Shown: positions 1 to 9,165 of the stretch, piece after piece | Layout of the letters: the number at the start of each line of letters is the position of its first letter | Numbering within the stretch: position 1 is the stretch's first letter | Source of the DNA: Pseudomonas sp. v388 | GTDB taxonomy: Bacteria; Pseudomonadota; Gammaproteobacteria; Pseudomonadales; Pseudomonadaceae | Direction of reading: 5' to 3' | Assembly: GCF_003935425.1 (NCBI RefSeq) | Contig: NZ_RHQN01000005.1 | Coordinates: 124,001-188,000, forward strand | DNA: 64,000 nt | Notes under the pieces: model-generated | The model's database searches: none | Told to the model about the DNA's origin: nothing | The model's input: the letters and a program-made list of their open reading frames with translations, nothing else | Made by a program: the position numbers and the translations under genes

Positions 1-2
1 TG

Positions 3-1517
3 GCCGCCTTGCTCGCCTCGCTGGTGGGCACTCTTGCCCTGGCGCGCAGTGTGTCGCTACCGGTGCGGGCGCTGGCGCTGGCGGCCAAGCGCATCGGTGA
101 CGGCGATTACGAAACCCCGGTGAAAATGGCCCGTAGCGACGAGCTGGGCATGCTCGCCGATGCGATCAACACCATGCAGCACGGCATTTCGGTGCGCGAA
201 GGTCAACTGGCGCATAACGCGCTGCACGATGCGCTGACCGGGCTGCCCAACCGGGCGCTGGTGCTGGAGCGTCTGGGCAGCTCCATTGCCGCGCAGCGTC
301 CGGTGGCGCTGATGTACCTGGGCATCGAGAACCTTGCCGCAGTCAACGAGAGTTGCGGTGCCGACGGCGTGGACCAGCTGCTGCGCCAGGTCGGTCAGCG
401 TCTGCAGGACACCCTGCGTTCCGGCGATACCGTTGCGCGACTGACGGCCAACGAATTTCTGCTGTTGCTCGACCACACCACCAGCGATGGCGCCGTGGCG
501 ATGGGCGACACCTTGCAGCGCCTGCTGATCGAGCCGCAGCGGATCGACACTCAGGAAATCGTTCTGGACAGCTGCATCGGCATCGCGGTGTACCCGGAAC
601 ACGGCGACTCGCCGCAGGAGCTGGTCAGCCGCGCGGCCATTGCCCGCAAGGACGCCGCGACCATGGCCGGGCGCATGCACATCTACGAAGATGGCCGCGA
701 TCTCGCGCATCAGCGGCAAATCAGCCTGATTCGCGACCTGCGAAAAGCCGCCCGCAATGGCGAGCTGATGCTGCATTACCAGCCCAAGCTGGATATTCGT
801 CAGGGCCGGGTGCGTCAGGCCGAAGCCCTGCTGCGCTGGACCCACCCGCAGTTCGGCAACGTGTCTCCCGCTGAATTCATCATCCTGGCCGAGCGCACCG
901 GCAGCATTCAGTTGCTGACCAATTGGGTGATCGAGGAAGCCATGCGCCAATTGGCCGAGTGGAATCGACGCGGTCTGGTGTTGCAGCTGTCGGTCAACAT
1001 TTCGGCCGACGACTTGCTCGGCACCGATCTGGTCGGTTACGTGATGCGTCTGCTCAAACAGTACGGTGTGCCCGCCAATCAGTTGATTTTCGAAATCACC
1101 GAAAGCGCGGTGATGAGCGAACCTGAACAGGCGCTGGTGGTTCTGCACCGTCTGCGCGACTGCGGCATCAGCCTGTCCGTCGACGATTTCGGCACCGGCT
1201 ATTCCTCTCTGGCGCACCTCAAGCGCCTGCCGGTGCAGGAGCTGAAGATTGATCAATCGTTCGTCCGCAACCTGGATGACACCAGTGAAGATGCCGTGAT
1301 CGTGCGTTCCACCATCGAAATGAGCCACAACCTGGGGCTCAAGGTGGTGGCCGAAGGCGTCGAGTATCAGCACAGCCTGGATCTGCTCCAGCGCTGGCAT
1401 TGCGACACCGCCCAGGGTTACCTGATCAGCAGACCGCTGACTGCGTCGGCGTTCGAAGCCTGGGTCGCCCAGTCCCCGTTCTCTTCCAGTCCCACACCCA
1501 GCCTGATGGTTAATTGA
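3..1517 (+). CDS. HAMP-GGDEF-EAL cyclic-di-GMP phosphodiesterase (5' end outside window)
   Basis: Membrane-associated c-di-GMP turnover protein, likely a phosphodiesterase. About 504 residues are visible and the reading frame is open to the window edge, so the N-terminal sensor and membrane part is missing. A HAMP linker (about residues 10-60) is followed by a GGDEF domain starting at LTGLPNR. Its signature reads RLTANEFLLLL, so the GGDEF site is degenerate and cyclase activity is unlikely. The EAL domain keeps EALLRW, DDFGTGYSSL, LKIDQSF, EGVE and QGYLISRP, as expected of an active enzyme. The next gene starts 3 bases after the stop, so it heads or belongs to an operon with the DUF3034 and haemoglobin-like genes. 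Confidence 0.93.
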   Translation, partial: AALLASLVGTLALARSVSLPVRALALAAKRIGDGDYETPVKMARSDELGMLADAINTMQHGISVREGQLAHNALHDALTGLPNRALVLERLGSSIAAQRPVALMYLGIENLAAVNESCGADGVDQLLRQVGQRLQDTLRSGDTVARLTANEFLLLLDHTTSDGAVAMGDTLQRLLIEPQRIDTQEIVLDSCIGIAVYPEHGDSPQELVSRAAIARKDAATMAGRMHIYEDGRDLAHQRQISLIRDLRKAARNGELMLHYQPKLDIRQGRVRQAEALLRWTHPQFGNVSPAEFIILAERTGSIQLLTNWVIEEAMRQLAEWNRRGLVLQLSVNISADDLLGTDLVGYVMRLLKQYGVPANQLIFEITESAVMSEPEQALVVLHRLRDCGISLSVDDFGTGYSSLAHLKRLPVQELKIDQSFVRNLDDTSEDAVIVRSTIEMSHNLGLKVVAEGVEYQHSLDLLQRWHCDTAQGYLISRPLTASAFEAWVAQSPFSSSPTPSLMVN

Positions 1518-1520
1518 GTC

Positions 1521-2384
1521 ATGACTTATAGAATTTCGTTGTTGTTAGGTTGTGTGTTGGGCGCCGCTACCTCTGTGGCGCTGGCGGATAACGGACGTCT
1601 GATCGCCACGGGTGGCGCCAGCAGCATTGAAGGTGCTGCGGGTGGCGGCATCGCGCCGTGGGCAGTGATCGCCGGCTACAGCGAGCAGGGCGAGTGGGGC
1701 GCGACGGCGTTCGCCACCCATGTCGACCTGCCGGATTATCATCTGGACGTCGCCGGGCTGGCGTTTGCCTACGGCAATCGGGTCGAGTTTTCCTATGCCC
1801 ATCAGCGTTTCGACATCAGCACCTTGCAGCATCAGCTGAGCCTGCCGGAAGACAACCTCAGCCAGGATGTGTTCGGCGTCAAAGTGCGCCTGTTTGGCGA
1901 TCTGATTTACGACAGCCTCCCGCAGGTGTCGCTGGGTGTTCAGTACAAGCACATGAACAATTTTCTGATCCCGAGCCTGGTCGGTGCCGAGCGCGACTCG
2001 GACGTCGAAGGTTACCTGACCGCCAGTCGCCTGTTCATGGGCGCGGCCTTTGGTTACAACGTGGTGGTCAACGGCGGTGTGCGCTACAGCCGCGCCAATG
2101 AAACCGGCCTGCTGGGTTTTGGTGGCGATCGCCGGGACACGCGCAGTGTGCTCAAGGAAGGGTCGGTGGCGGTGCTGTTCAACCCGCGCTGGGCGATGGG
2201 CGTGGAATATCGAGAGAAGCCTGACAATCTGTCGTTCGCTGGTGAAAGCGACTGGGCCGATATGTTCGTCGGTTATTTCCCCAATAAACATCTTTCTGTC
2301 GTCTTGGCCTACGCCCGACTGGGTGAGATCGCGACCCAGGAAAACCAGAACGGTACCTATCTGTCCGTGCAGGGGAGTTTCTGA
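1521..2384 (+). CDS. DUF3034 family exported protein
   Basis: 287 residues with a clear Sec signal peptide (MTYRISLLLGCVLGAATSVALA). The rest alternates Gly/aromatic-rich strands (for example VEFSYAHQRFDI, GVQYKHMNN) and ends in Phe after a strand (YLSVQGSF), which suggests an outer-membrane beta-barrel. It resembles the DUF3034 family, whose function I do not know. It sits 3 bases after the EAL gene, and its stop TGA overlaps the start ATG of the next gene, so the two are probably translationally coupled. Confidence 0.85.
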   Translation: MTYRISLLLGCVLGAATSVALADNGRLIATGGASSIEGAAGGGIAPWAVIAGYSEQGEWGATAFATHVDLPDYHLDVAGLAFAYGNRVEFSYAHQRFDISTLQHQLSLPEDNLSQDVFGVKVRLFGDLIYDSLPQVSLGVQYKHMNNFLIPSLVGAERDSDVEGYLTASRLFMGAAFGYNVVVNGGVRYSRANETGLLGFGGDRRDTRSVLKEGSVAVLFNPRWAMGVEYREKPDNLSFAGESDWADMFVGYFPNKHLSVVLAYARLGEIATQENQNGTYLSVQGSF

Positions 2385-2806
2385 TGATCCGCTTTCTGAG
2401 TTGCCTGCTGTTTGCTCTGCTGGTGGGGTGTGCCCAGCAGCCGGCCAAGGATGACAGCCTGTATCGCGACCTGGGCGAGCGTGCCGGTATCCAGCGCATC
2501 GTCGAAGGCATGCTGATGAATGTCGCCAAGGACGACCGCATCGTCGAGCACTTCCGCAAGGTGAGCATCGTGCTGTTGCGCGACCGACTGGTGGAGTTTC
2601 TGTGCGTCGAAGCGGGCGGCCCGTGCCGTTACAGCGGTGACAGCCTGGCCGAGTCGCACAAGGGCAAGAACCTGACCCGCAGCGATTTCAACGCCCTGGT
2701 GGAAAACCTGATCGCCTCGATGGATGCCGAGCATATCCCGGTCCCGACACAAAACCGCCTGATCGCAAGGCTGGCGCCCATGCGTGGAGAAGTGATCGAG
2801 AAATAG
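2384..2806 (+). CDS. Lipoprotein-like group 1 truncated haemoglobin
   Basis: 140 residues. The first 20 form a lipoprotein signal with lipobox LLVGC (Cys16), so the mature protein should be a lipid-anchored periplasmic protein. The remainder matches the truncated-haemoglobin fold: SLYRDLGERAGIQRIVEGML, a helix ending in FRKV, and SHKGKNLTRSDF, in which His92 would be the proximal haem ligand. The usual Phe-Tyr pair of helix B is replaced by Met-Leu (about residues 43-44), so the ligand-stabilising Tyr B10 appears absent. The start overlaps the preceding stop (ATGA). Haem binding is inferred from the family. Confidence 0.82.
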   Translation: MIRFLSCLLFALLVGCAQQPAKDDSLYRDLGERAGIQRIVEGMLMNVAKDDRIVEHFRKVSIVLLRDRLVEFLCVEAGGPCRYSGDSLAESHKGKNLTRSDFNALVENLIASMDAEHIPVPTQNRLIARLAPMRGEVIEK

Positions 2807-2894
2807 GCGGGGTTTCACCGGCAAGCCCGCTCCTACGCTTCATCACCCGCCGCGCTCCCGCAGGCAAACAGGCCCGTCCAGTCCATACGCCCAC

Positions 2895-2933
2895 AAAAAA
2901 GGCGGCCATCTTTCGATGAGCCGCCTGTTCTTT
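2895..2933. terminator. Bidirectional intrinsic terminator
   Basis: A 7-bp perfect stem (AGGCGGC / GCCGCCT) has an A-run on its left and a T-rich stretch on its right. It lies between the convergent haemoglobin-like gene and gcd and can serve both. Confidence 0.8.
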
Positions 2934-2947
2934 ACCTCAGCAACACT

Positions 2948-5368
2948 TTACTTGGGCAGTTTGAATGCCATCACGTAATCGCCTTGCTTGGTACCCAGCG
3001 AGCCGTGGCCACCGGCAACGACCAGCACATATTGCTGGCCGTCCTTGCCGGCGTAGGTCATCGGTGTGGTCTGGCCACCTGCAGGCAGGCGTCCTTCCCA
3101 CAGCTGCTTGCCGTTACGAACGTCGTAGGCGCGCAGGTACTGGTCCAGGGTGCCGCTCAGGAACGCAACGCCACCGGCAGTGGTGAACGTACCACCCAGG
3201 CTTGGCACGCCCATGCTCAGCGGGATTGGAACCGGCGAGCTGTCACGCACGGTGCCGTTCTTGTGTTTCCAGATGGTCTTGTGCGTAGTCAGGTCGACAG
3301 CGGCGACATAACCCCACGCCGGCGCCTGGCACGGCAGGCCCATCGGCGACAGCAACGCTTCCAGAATCACGCCGTAAGGCGCGCCTTTATTCGGCTGAAC
3401 GCCTTCGGTTTCGCTCTTGCGACCCGGACCGCTTGCCACTTCTTCGGCCGGAACCAGCTTGGAACGGAACGCCATGTAGCTTGGGTTGACGAAGGCGATC
3501 TGGCGAACCGGATCGACCGAAATGCCGCCCCAGTCGAACACGCCGAAGTTACCCGGATACACAATCGAACCCTGCAGCGATGGCGGCGTGAACGGACCGT
3601 CGTAGCGCAGGGACTTGAAGTCGATGCGGCACAGCATCTGGTCGAACGGCGTCACGCCCCACATGTCGCGTTCCTTGAGCGGAGGCGGCATGAAGTTCAG
3701 ATCGGACTTGGGTTGGGTGGCCGACGTCCAGTCACCCTCAACCGCGCCCTGTGGAACCGGCACTTCGTTGATCGGCACGATTGGCTGCCCATTGCTGCGG
3801 TCCAGCACGTAGATGCTGCCTTGCTTGGTGGAAACCAGCACTGCCGGCTTCACGCCATCGGCGGTTTTCATGTCCATGAGCGTCGGTTGACCGCCCACGT
3901 CCATGTCCCACAGGTCGTGGTGAGTCAGCTGATAATCCCAGCGCACGCGACCGGTGGCGATATCCAGCGCCACGATGCCGGCGGCGTATTTCTCGGATTC
4001 GGGGGTGCGATGACCACCGAACTGGTCAGGCGTCTGGTTGCCCATCGGCAGGTAGACCATGCCCAGCTTTTCATCGACGCTGAACATGGACCACATGTTC
4101 GGCGAGTTGCGCGTGTAGATTCCGTCCGCTGCGATAGGAGCAGTCGCTTCGGGGTTGCCGCTGTCCCAGTTCCAGACCAGACGACCGGTGTGTACGTCAT
4201 AAGCGCGGATCACGCCCGACGGCTCGTCCATGGAGACGTTATCGGTGACGTGACCGCCGATGATCACCAGATCCTTGGTCACCGCCGGTGGCGATGTGGA
4301 GTAGTAACCGCCCGGAGCGAAGGTGCCCATGTTGGCCGTCAGGTCGACCGCGCCCTTGTTGCCGAAGTCTTCGCACATCTTGCCGGTGTCGGCGTTCAGG
4401 GCGATCAGGCGAGTGTCGGCAGTCGGAATGAAGATTCGACGCGGGCAGGCCGTGGCTGTGGTGGCGGTTTCAGCCGCGGGGGTAGCCGGGCTCTGCGCCG
4501 GCGTCGCTGCCGCATAGGCCGCGTCATCGTGATACGAGACGCCACGGCAGGTCATGTGCGCCCAGCCCTTGAAGTTCTCGGCATTCTGAGTGCTGATCTT
4601 CGGGTCGAAGCGCCAGATTTCCTTGCCCGTTTCCGGCTCGAGTGCGATCACCTGGCTGTGCGGCGTGCACACGTACAGCATGCCGTTGACCTTGAGCGGC
4701 GTGTTCTCGGCCGTGGTTTCGCCCGGATCGTTCGGACCAGGGATATCGCCGGTGCGATACGTCCAGGCCGGTTCCAGCTTGTGAGCGTTTTCCGGAGTGA
4801 TCTGCGCCAGAGGCGAGTAGCGATCACCGAAAGCGGTGCGGCCGTAGGACTGCCAGTCGCCGTCCGGCATGGCCGGTGCGGTGTTGGTGGTGCCTGCGGT
4901 CTCGCGGTCCAGTTGACCTTCGATGCGACCCGGGTTGGTGAACTGGCTGGCCAGTGCCGTCAGGCCCGCCAGCACCACCGCCACGCTCAGCGCACCGGTG
5001 CCCATGCGGGCCGGTTGGCCACGCAGCAGCGGGCGACGAAACCAGGGCAGCAGCAACACAATGCCCAAGGCAAACCACAGTGCCAGGCGCGGCACCAGTT
5101 GCCACCAGTCCAGGCCCACTTCCCACAAGGCCCAGACCGTGCTCGCGAACAGGAGGATGGCATACAGGCCGAGCGCCGCACGGCGTCCGGTGATGAGTAG
5201 CACACCCGTCACGGAGAAACCGATACCTGCCAGCAGGTAATACAGTGAACCGTCCAGTTGCACCAACCTGACACCGCCGGCCAGCAACGCCAGCCCCATC
5301 AACAGGATCACCAGCCCGAGCAACGTCGGTAGCAGGCGATTTCTACTCAAAGCACCGTCAGTGCTCAT
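2948..5368 (-). CDS. gcd: Membrane-bound PQQ-dependent glucose dehydrogenase
   Basis: 806 residues, the usual Gcd length. It oxidises glucose to gluconolactone in the periplasm and passes electrons to ubiquinone. The first ~140 residues hold five hydrophobic segments (for example LLPTLLGLVILLMGLALLAGG and LALWFALGIVLLLPWF). The rest is a PQQ beta-propeller with motifs such as DWQSYGRTAFGDRYSPLAQI, GKEIWRFDPK, YLPMGNQTPDQFGG and the C-terminal TTAGGVAFLSGTLDQYLRAYD. The ATG is preceded by GGAG. It lies directly downstream of the carbohydrate porin oprB on the same strand, as expected for a periplasmic glucose route. Confidence 0.96.
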   Translation of the reverse strand: MSTDGALSRNRLLPTLLGLVILLMGLALLAGGVRLVQLDGSLYYLLAGIGFSVTGVLLITGRRAALGLYAILLFASTVWALWEVGLDWWQLVPRLALWFALGIVLLLPWFRRPLLRGQPARMGTGALSVAVVLAGLTALASQFTNPGRIEGQLDRETAGTTNTAPAMPDGDWQSYGRTAFGDRYSPLAQITPENAHKLEPAWTYRTGDIPGPNDPGETTAENTPLKVNGMLYVCTPHSQVIALEPETGKEIWRFDPKISTQNAENFKGWAHMTCRGVSYHDDAAYAAATPAQSPATPAAETATTATACPRRIFIPTADTRLIALNADTGKMCEDFGNKGAVDLTANMGTFAPGGYYSTSPPAVTKDLVIIGGHVTDNVSMDEPSGVIRAYDVHTGRLVWNWDSGNPEATAPIAADGIYTRNSPNMWSMFSVDEKLGMVYLPMGNQTPDQFGGHRTPESEKYAAGIVALDIATGRVRWDYQLTHHDLWDMDVGGQPTLMDMKTADGVKPAVLVSTKQGSIYVLDRSNGQPIVPINEVPVPQGAVEGDWTSATQPKSDLNFMPPPLKERDMWGVTPFDQMLCRIDFKSLRYDGPFTPPSLQGSIVYPGNFGVFDWGGISVDPVRQIAFVNPSYMAFRSKLVPAEEVASGPGRKSETEGVQPNKGAPYGVILEALLSPMGLPCQAPAWGYVAAVDLTTHKTIWKHKNGTVRDSSPVPIPLSMGVPSLGGTFTTAGGVAFLSGTLDQYLRAYDVRNGKQLWEGRLPAGGQTTPMTYAGKDGQQYVLVVAGGHGSLGTKQGDYVMAFKLPK

Positions 5369-5624
5369 AATGCGATTCTCCGTGAAGAGTGATTGATTGA
5401 CGCCTCAATTCAGCAAGGCAGTGAAACGTCATTCTTTAGAGGGCGCTACAAACCGGCTGCACTCGGCAATCCTGCGGTGAAAGGCTGTCAAAATGCGCAG
5501 TTACGTTGAGTAAACTCCACTTCGAGCGATTTCGCCTCGTCTTGCCTTGGTTGGCCTGTGTCGTAGACACCCTCTTGCAGCTAGTTGTTTGAACGTATTG
5601 CCGGCAGCTGGATTCAACCGCCGG
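5369..5624. other. gcd-oprB intergenic region
   Basis: 256 bp between two minus-strand genes. It presumably carries the gcd promoter. I see no strong terminator for oprB and no ORF with a ribosome site. Confidence 0.5.
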
Positions 5625-6986
5625 TCAGAACGAGAGTTGCACTTTCAGACCCGCTATCCACGCGTCGTCGACTTGATCGACACCACCCGGGTGGCGGATG
5701 TACTGCAGATTCGGACGCACGGTCAGCCAATTGGCGACGTGTACGCCGTAATAAAGCTCGGCGTTGTACTCGGTGTCCTGGACAGGCGTGAACGAGGGGT
5801 CGTTGTAGTCGTAGACCGCCGCAGCCTGGTTTCGTGCATCGGCATTCCTGCGGTACGCAGGGTTGACATGAATGCGCGAAACGCCCAGGCCAATGGCATC
5901 TTTGGGACGAGCATCGAGCGGGCCTTTGTAGACCATGCCCAGCGACACGTAGTTGTCGACCATGTTGGTCTTCTTGTCATGCAAGGTGCCGTTGGCGAAC
6001 AGGCTCAGGCCGCGGCTCTGGTCGCTCGCCTGGCTGGTGACCTGCTGGCTGAAGTTAAGCCACATGCCGTGCTTGCTCGACGCGGCGCGATAGGCCATGC
6101 CGGTCAACGCCGCTGGCTGACCGTCGGTATCTTTATAGACATCTTCGCTGTCGGCGCTGCTGTAGTAATAACCGGCCCGGTATTCACCCGGCAGACCGTT
6201 GAGTTTCGGGCTCCAGACCAGCTCCACCGGCACGACTGCGCCTTGGGTACCGCTGCCGCTGAGCTTGAAGGCGTTGTCGTTTTCCAGGTTGGACGGGTTC
6301 TGCTCGAATACGCCGATTTGCGCGAACAGCTCCGGGTTGAGCTGATACTTCACGCGCATCGCCCACTGGCTGATCGGCCAGTTGTACCAGGTGTTCACGT
6401 AGTTGCCGGCCTGGGAACCGCACAGCGACAGGTTCTGGAAGTCGCAGGGCATGGTGTTGAAGTCTTCACCTTCGTTGAACCGGCCGAGCTTGATGCTCAA
6501 GGCCTGGTCGAAGAACTTCTGCTGATACCACAGTTGGGTCAGGCGCGTGACGCTGCCACGGCCCCAGACTTCCTGCGATGAAGAGATCGTGCCGACACGC
6601 GGGTCACCGGTGCGCTCATTGCCCAGGCTGTCGCCGTTGCGGTTGTTCAGCGCCAGCTGGAACTCGGCGTCCTGCCAGCCCAATAGCTTCTGCAGGTCCA
6701 GGTGAGCGCTCAGGGTGAACTGGTCGCTGTAGCGCGTGGCCTTGTCGTGGTTATAGCCGCCGTGCAGGTTGGCGGCCGTCTCGCTGGTGTAGTCGAGCTT
6801 GAAGTCGAAGCCCTGTTGCGCAAGTTCCGTACGCTTGCCGCCCCAGTCGCCGAACATCCACGGCGAACCGGAATCGAAAGCTGGTGCCGCCTGCACGGCA
6901 TTGGCGAGGCCGAGAGCCGCCAGCCCGCACAGACCGGCAGCACGATGGACCGCCATGAAACGGTGACGCTTGATAAAACTAGGCAT
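5625..6986 (-). CDS. oprB: OprB-family carbohydrate-selective porin
   Basis: 453 residues. The N-terminal signal peptide ends near NAVQAAPAF, followed by the OprB family opening FMFGDWGGKRTELAQQGFDFKLDYTSETAANLHGG (shown as WMFGDWGGKR in the protein). Later strands (AEFQLALNNRNGDSL, LSIKLGRFNEGEDF, FLSF-type terminal strand VQLSF) fit a 16-strand outer-membrane porin for glucose and related sugars. A Met ten residues into the ORF (MAVHRAAG) is a possible alternative start; neither has a strong ribosome site. Its neighbour gcd uses the glucose that this porin would admit. Confidence 0.93.
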   Translation of the reverse strand: MPSFIKRHRFMAVHRAAGLCGLAALGLANAVQAAPAFDSGSPWMFGDWGGKRTELAQQGFDFKLDYTSETAANLHGGYNHDKATRYSDQFTLSAHLDLQKLLGWQDAEFQLALNNRNGDSLGNERTGDPRVGTISSSQEVWGRGSVTRLTQLWYQQKFFDQALSIKLGRFNEGEDFNTMPCDFQNLSLCGSQAGNYVNTWYNWPISQWAMRVKYQLNPELFAQIGVFEQNPSNLENDNAFKLSGSGTQGAVVPVELVWSPKLNGLPGEYRAGYYYSSADSEDVYKDTDGQPAALTGMAYRAASSKHGMWLNFSQQVTSQASDQSRGLSLFANGTLHDKKTNMVDNYVSLGMVYKGPLDARPKDAIGLGVSRIHVNPAYRRNADARNQAAAVYDYNDPSFTPVQDTEYNAELYYGVHVANWLTVRPNLQYIRHPGGVDQVDDAWIAGLKVQLSF

Positions 6987-7324
6987 GGGAAAAAGTTTTC
7001 TGTTCGAGTTGTTATGGGGACAGAGTGCAAGCTCGCCCGCAACTGCCGGAGGCAGGCGGGTATGAAGTCGACGTGTTGAAAAATCGATTCAGCCAGGACG
7101 GCGACAATGATAGGGCGCTAACGAGTTTACAAACAGTAACAAACTCAATATTTATCTTTGCAGATTTTGCAATAGTGGCTCGTGCGACCTAACCGCGCAG
7201 CTGCGGGCGCGTCATGACGCCAGTCATTCCGGGAAATGCCTGCCATCACACATCGGTCTCTTCCCGCTGCCCGGCGCGTCGGCTAAGGTGCGCAGCTTAT
7301 TCATATCAGGCTGCAAGGTTCGTC
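6987..7324. other. oprB / DUF2132 divergent intergenic region
   Basis: 338 bp between divergent genes. The stretch 7100-7185 is AT-rich with repeated AACAAAC/GTTTAC-like words and probably holds the oprB promoter. I could not assign a specific operator. Confidence 0.45.
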
Positions 7325-7552
7325 ATGACAACGCCCACCCAAGACCCACTGCACGGCGTCACGCTGGAGCAGATTCTCAAGGCTCTGGTCGAGCACTACC
7401 AATGGTCCGGCCTTGCCGAGCGTATCGACATTCGCTGCTTCAAGAGCGATCCGAGCATCAAGTCGAGCCTGACGTTCCTGCGCAAGACGCCCTGGGCGCG
7501 GGAAAAGGTCGAAGCGCTGTATGTGAAGCTGCATCGCAGCAAGGGCTGGTGA
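7325..7552 (+). CDS. DUF2132 (VF530-type) small protein
   Basis: 75 residues from the ATG at 7325, although the open frame extends upstream. The sequence ([33 protein letters not shown]...[19 protein letters not shown]) matches the VF530/DUF2132 family of small DNA-binding-like proteins of unknown role. The in-frame upstream extension has no family similarity, so the short start is chosen. The Pr6Pr gene follows 9 bases downstream and is probably co-transcribed. Confidence 0.85.
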   Translation: MTTPTQDPLHGVTLEQILKALVEHYQWSGLAERIDIRCFKSDPSIKSSLTFLRKTPWAREKVEALYVKLHRSKGW

Positions 7553-7561
7553 TCCAGCGGG

Positions 7562-8239
7562 GTGAGGGATAAAACACAGATGTTCAGCGATGATCCGCAA
7601 CGAACGCAGGTACAGGGTTATTACACCTTGGTGGCCGCGTGCCTGGGCTGGGCGGGCCTGGTCATTCAGTTGTACCTGATCTTTCTCGGACGCTGGGCCG
7701 ACCAGGCCAGTCTGCTCGGCGGGTTGGTGCGGTTTTTCAGTTTTTTCACGGTATTGACCAACACGTTGGTGGCGGTCGCGCTGACCTGCGCGTTGAGCCA
7801 CCGCCATTCGGCAGGGCATCGCTTCTTCCGCCATCCGGTGGTCTGCGCGGGCATCGCGGTGAGCATCGTATTGGTCGGGATTGCCTACAACGTTCTGTTG
7901 CGACATTTGTGGCAACCGCACGGTTGGCAGCGGGTCGCCGATGAACTGCTGCATGACGTACTGCCTGTGATGTTTGCGTTGTATTGGTGGTTGTACGTGC
8001 CCAAAGGGTTATTGCGCCTCAAGCATGTGGCACTGTGGACGCTCTATCCGGTGATGTACTTTGCCTACGTGCTACTGCGCGGCGACGTGATCGGCGACTA
8101 CATGTACCCGTTCATCGATATCGGCACCATCGGTTACAGGGCAGCGTTCATCAATGCCGGCGGGGTTTTGCTGGGGTTTGTGGTGATCGGGTTGGTGGTT
8201 CTGGGTGCTGACAAGCTCATGGTCCGCCGCCAAGCGTGA
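7562..8239 (+). CDS. Pr6Pr-family integral membrane protein
   Basis: 225 residues from a GTG at 7562; an ATG six codons later (7580) is an equally plausible start. Six hydrophobic helices are visible (YYTLVAACLGWAGLVIQLYLIF, FFSFFTVLTNTLVAVALTCAL, VVCAGIAVSIVLVGIAYNVLL, LLHDVLPVMFALYWWLYV, LYPVMYFAYVLL, AAFINAGGVLLGFVVIGLVVL). This pattern matches the Pr6Pr/FAR-17a-like family. Function is unknown. Confidence 0.8.
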   Translation: MRDKTQMFSDDPQRTQVQGYYTLVAACLGWAGLVIQLYLIFLGRWADQASLLGGLVRFFSFFTVLTNTLVAVALTCALSHRHSAGHRFFRHPVVCAGIAVSIVLVGIAYNVLLRHLWQPHGWQRVADELLHDVLPVMFALYWWLYVPKGLLRLKHVALWTLYPVMYFAYVLLRGDVIGDYMYPFIDIGTIGYRAAFINAGGVLLGFVVIGLVVLGADKLMVRRQA

Positions 8240-8275
8240 CCTCTGCAGGACGGCACAAATCCACTGCAGAGGTCA
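8237..8275. repeat. 12-bp perfect inverted repeat at the Pr6Pr stop codon
   Basis: TGACCTCTGCAG (8237-8248) and CTGCAGAGGTCA (8264-8275) flank a 15-base loop. The left arm contains the stop codon. There is no T-run, so it is more likely an RNA-stabilising stem than a classic terminator. Confidence 0.6.
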
Positions 8276-8290
8276 TGCCGTACATTGAAG

Positions 8291-8366
8291 CTGTGGCAGG
8301 AAGCTTGCTCGCGACTGCTTATGCCGCTGTGATTGACACACTGCAGTCGCCAGCAAGCTGCCCCAC
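8291..8366. repeat. REP-like intergenic palindrome
   Basis: GGCAGGAAGCTTGCTCGCGACTGC is mirrored about 25 bases later by an imperfect copy reading GCAGTCGCCAGCAAGCTGCC. AGCTTGCTCGCGA-type palindromes are the familiar REP elements of Pseudomonas intergenic regions. Confidence 0.7.
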
Positions 8367-8397
8367 GGGGCATCGCAAGACCGTTGCTGAAGGTGCG

Positions 8398-9165
8398 TTA
8401 CTCGTCTAGCGAATCCCGCTTCCAATACCCCGCCGCCTTGACGAACGCTTCATCCAGACCGAAATGATCGAGCAGCACCCGGCGCAGTTTGCGCGACAGG
8501 CCCGACTCGGTGGCGATCCACGCATACAGTTTGCCGTCCGGCATTTCCAGGCGGCGGACGACACTCTGCAAATCCTGCTCGCCGCGCACGATCCAGATCA
8601 CATCCACTTGAGCGGCGCTGTCGAAAACCTGCTGCTCTTGCGGGCCGGCGACTTCCACTACCACCAACGCTGCACGATTGGCCGGCAGCGATTCGAGGCG
8701 CCGCGCGATGGCCGGCAACGCGGTTTCGTCGCCGATCAGCAGGTAGCTGTCGAAAATATCCGGCACCACCATTGAACCGCGCGGCCCGGCGATGTGCAGA
8801 AACTGTCCGGGTTCTGCCTGCGCCGCCCAGGTGGCGGCCGGGCCTTCGCCATGCAGCACGAAATCGATATCCAGCTCGCCGGTCTGCGGATCGTAGCGGC
8901 GGGGCGTGTAGTCGCGCATGGCCGGACGTGGCCCTGCGCTGTCAGTGTTCGGTAGCCACTCATCCAGCGCGACCTGTTCTTCCGGCGTGCTGGCGAAGAA
9001 CAGTTTGACGTGATCGTCGGTCCCCAGGCTGATGAAGCCTTCCAGTTCCGGCCCGTGCAGGGTGATGCGGCGCATCAGTGGCGTGACGTTGCTCACGCGC
9101 AGCACTTCGAGCTTGCGACGCGTGATCTCATGCATGACGCGATGAATCGATTGTTCAGAATTCAT
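8398..9165 (-). CDS. Siderophore-interacting protein (ferric-siderophore reductase, SIP family)
   Basis: 255 residues. Flavin-dependent cytoplasmic reductase thought to release iron from imported ferric siderophores. The FAD-binding signature RDYTPRRYD is near residue 86. It is followed by GPAATWAAQAEPGQFLHIAGPRGSM and the NAD(P)H-binding region LLIGDETALPAIARRLESLP. The C-terminal YWKRDSLDE is typical of SIP proteins. Its start overlaps the stop of the upstream padR gene by 4 bases (ATGA), so the pair forms one operon and the PadR protein probably controls both. Confidence 0.92.
   Translation of the reverse strand: MNSEQSIHRVMHEITRRKLEVLRVSNVTPLMRRITLHGPELEGFISLGTDDHVKLFFASTPEEQVALDEWLPNTDSAGPRPAMRDYTPRRYDPQTGELDIDFVLHGEGPAATWAAQAEPGQFLHIAGPRGSMVVPDIFDSYLLIGDETALPAIARRLESLPANRAALVVVEVAGPQEQQVFDSAAQVDVIWIVRGEQDLQSVVRRLEMPDGKLYAWIATESGLSRKLRRVLLDHFGLDEAFVKAAGYWKRDSLDE

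Noticed and set aside
57-1400. Long minus-strand ORF antisense to the EAL gene (447 residues), and similar shadows at 2984-5200 +, 9787-11466 +, 26784-28454 + and 40516-42024 +
   Set aside because: They mirror well-identified genes on the other strand, have His/Gln/Arg-rich low-complexity translations and match no family. High GC removes stop codons from these frames.
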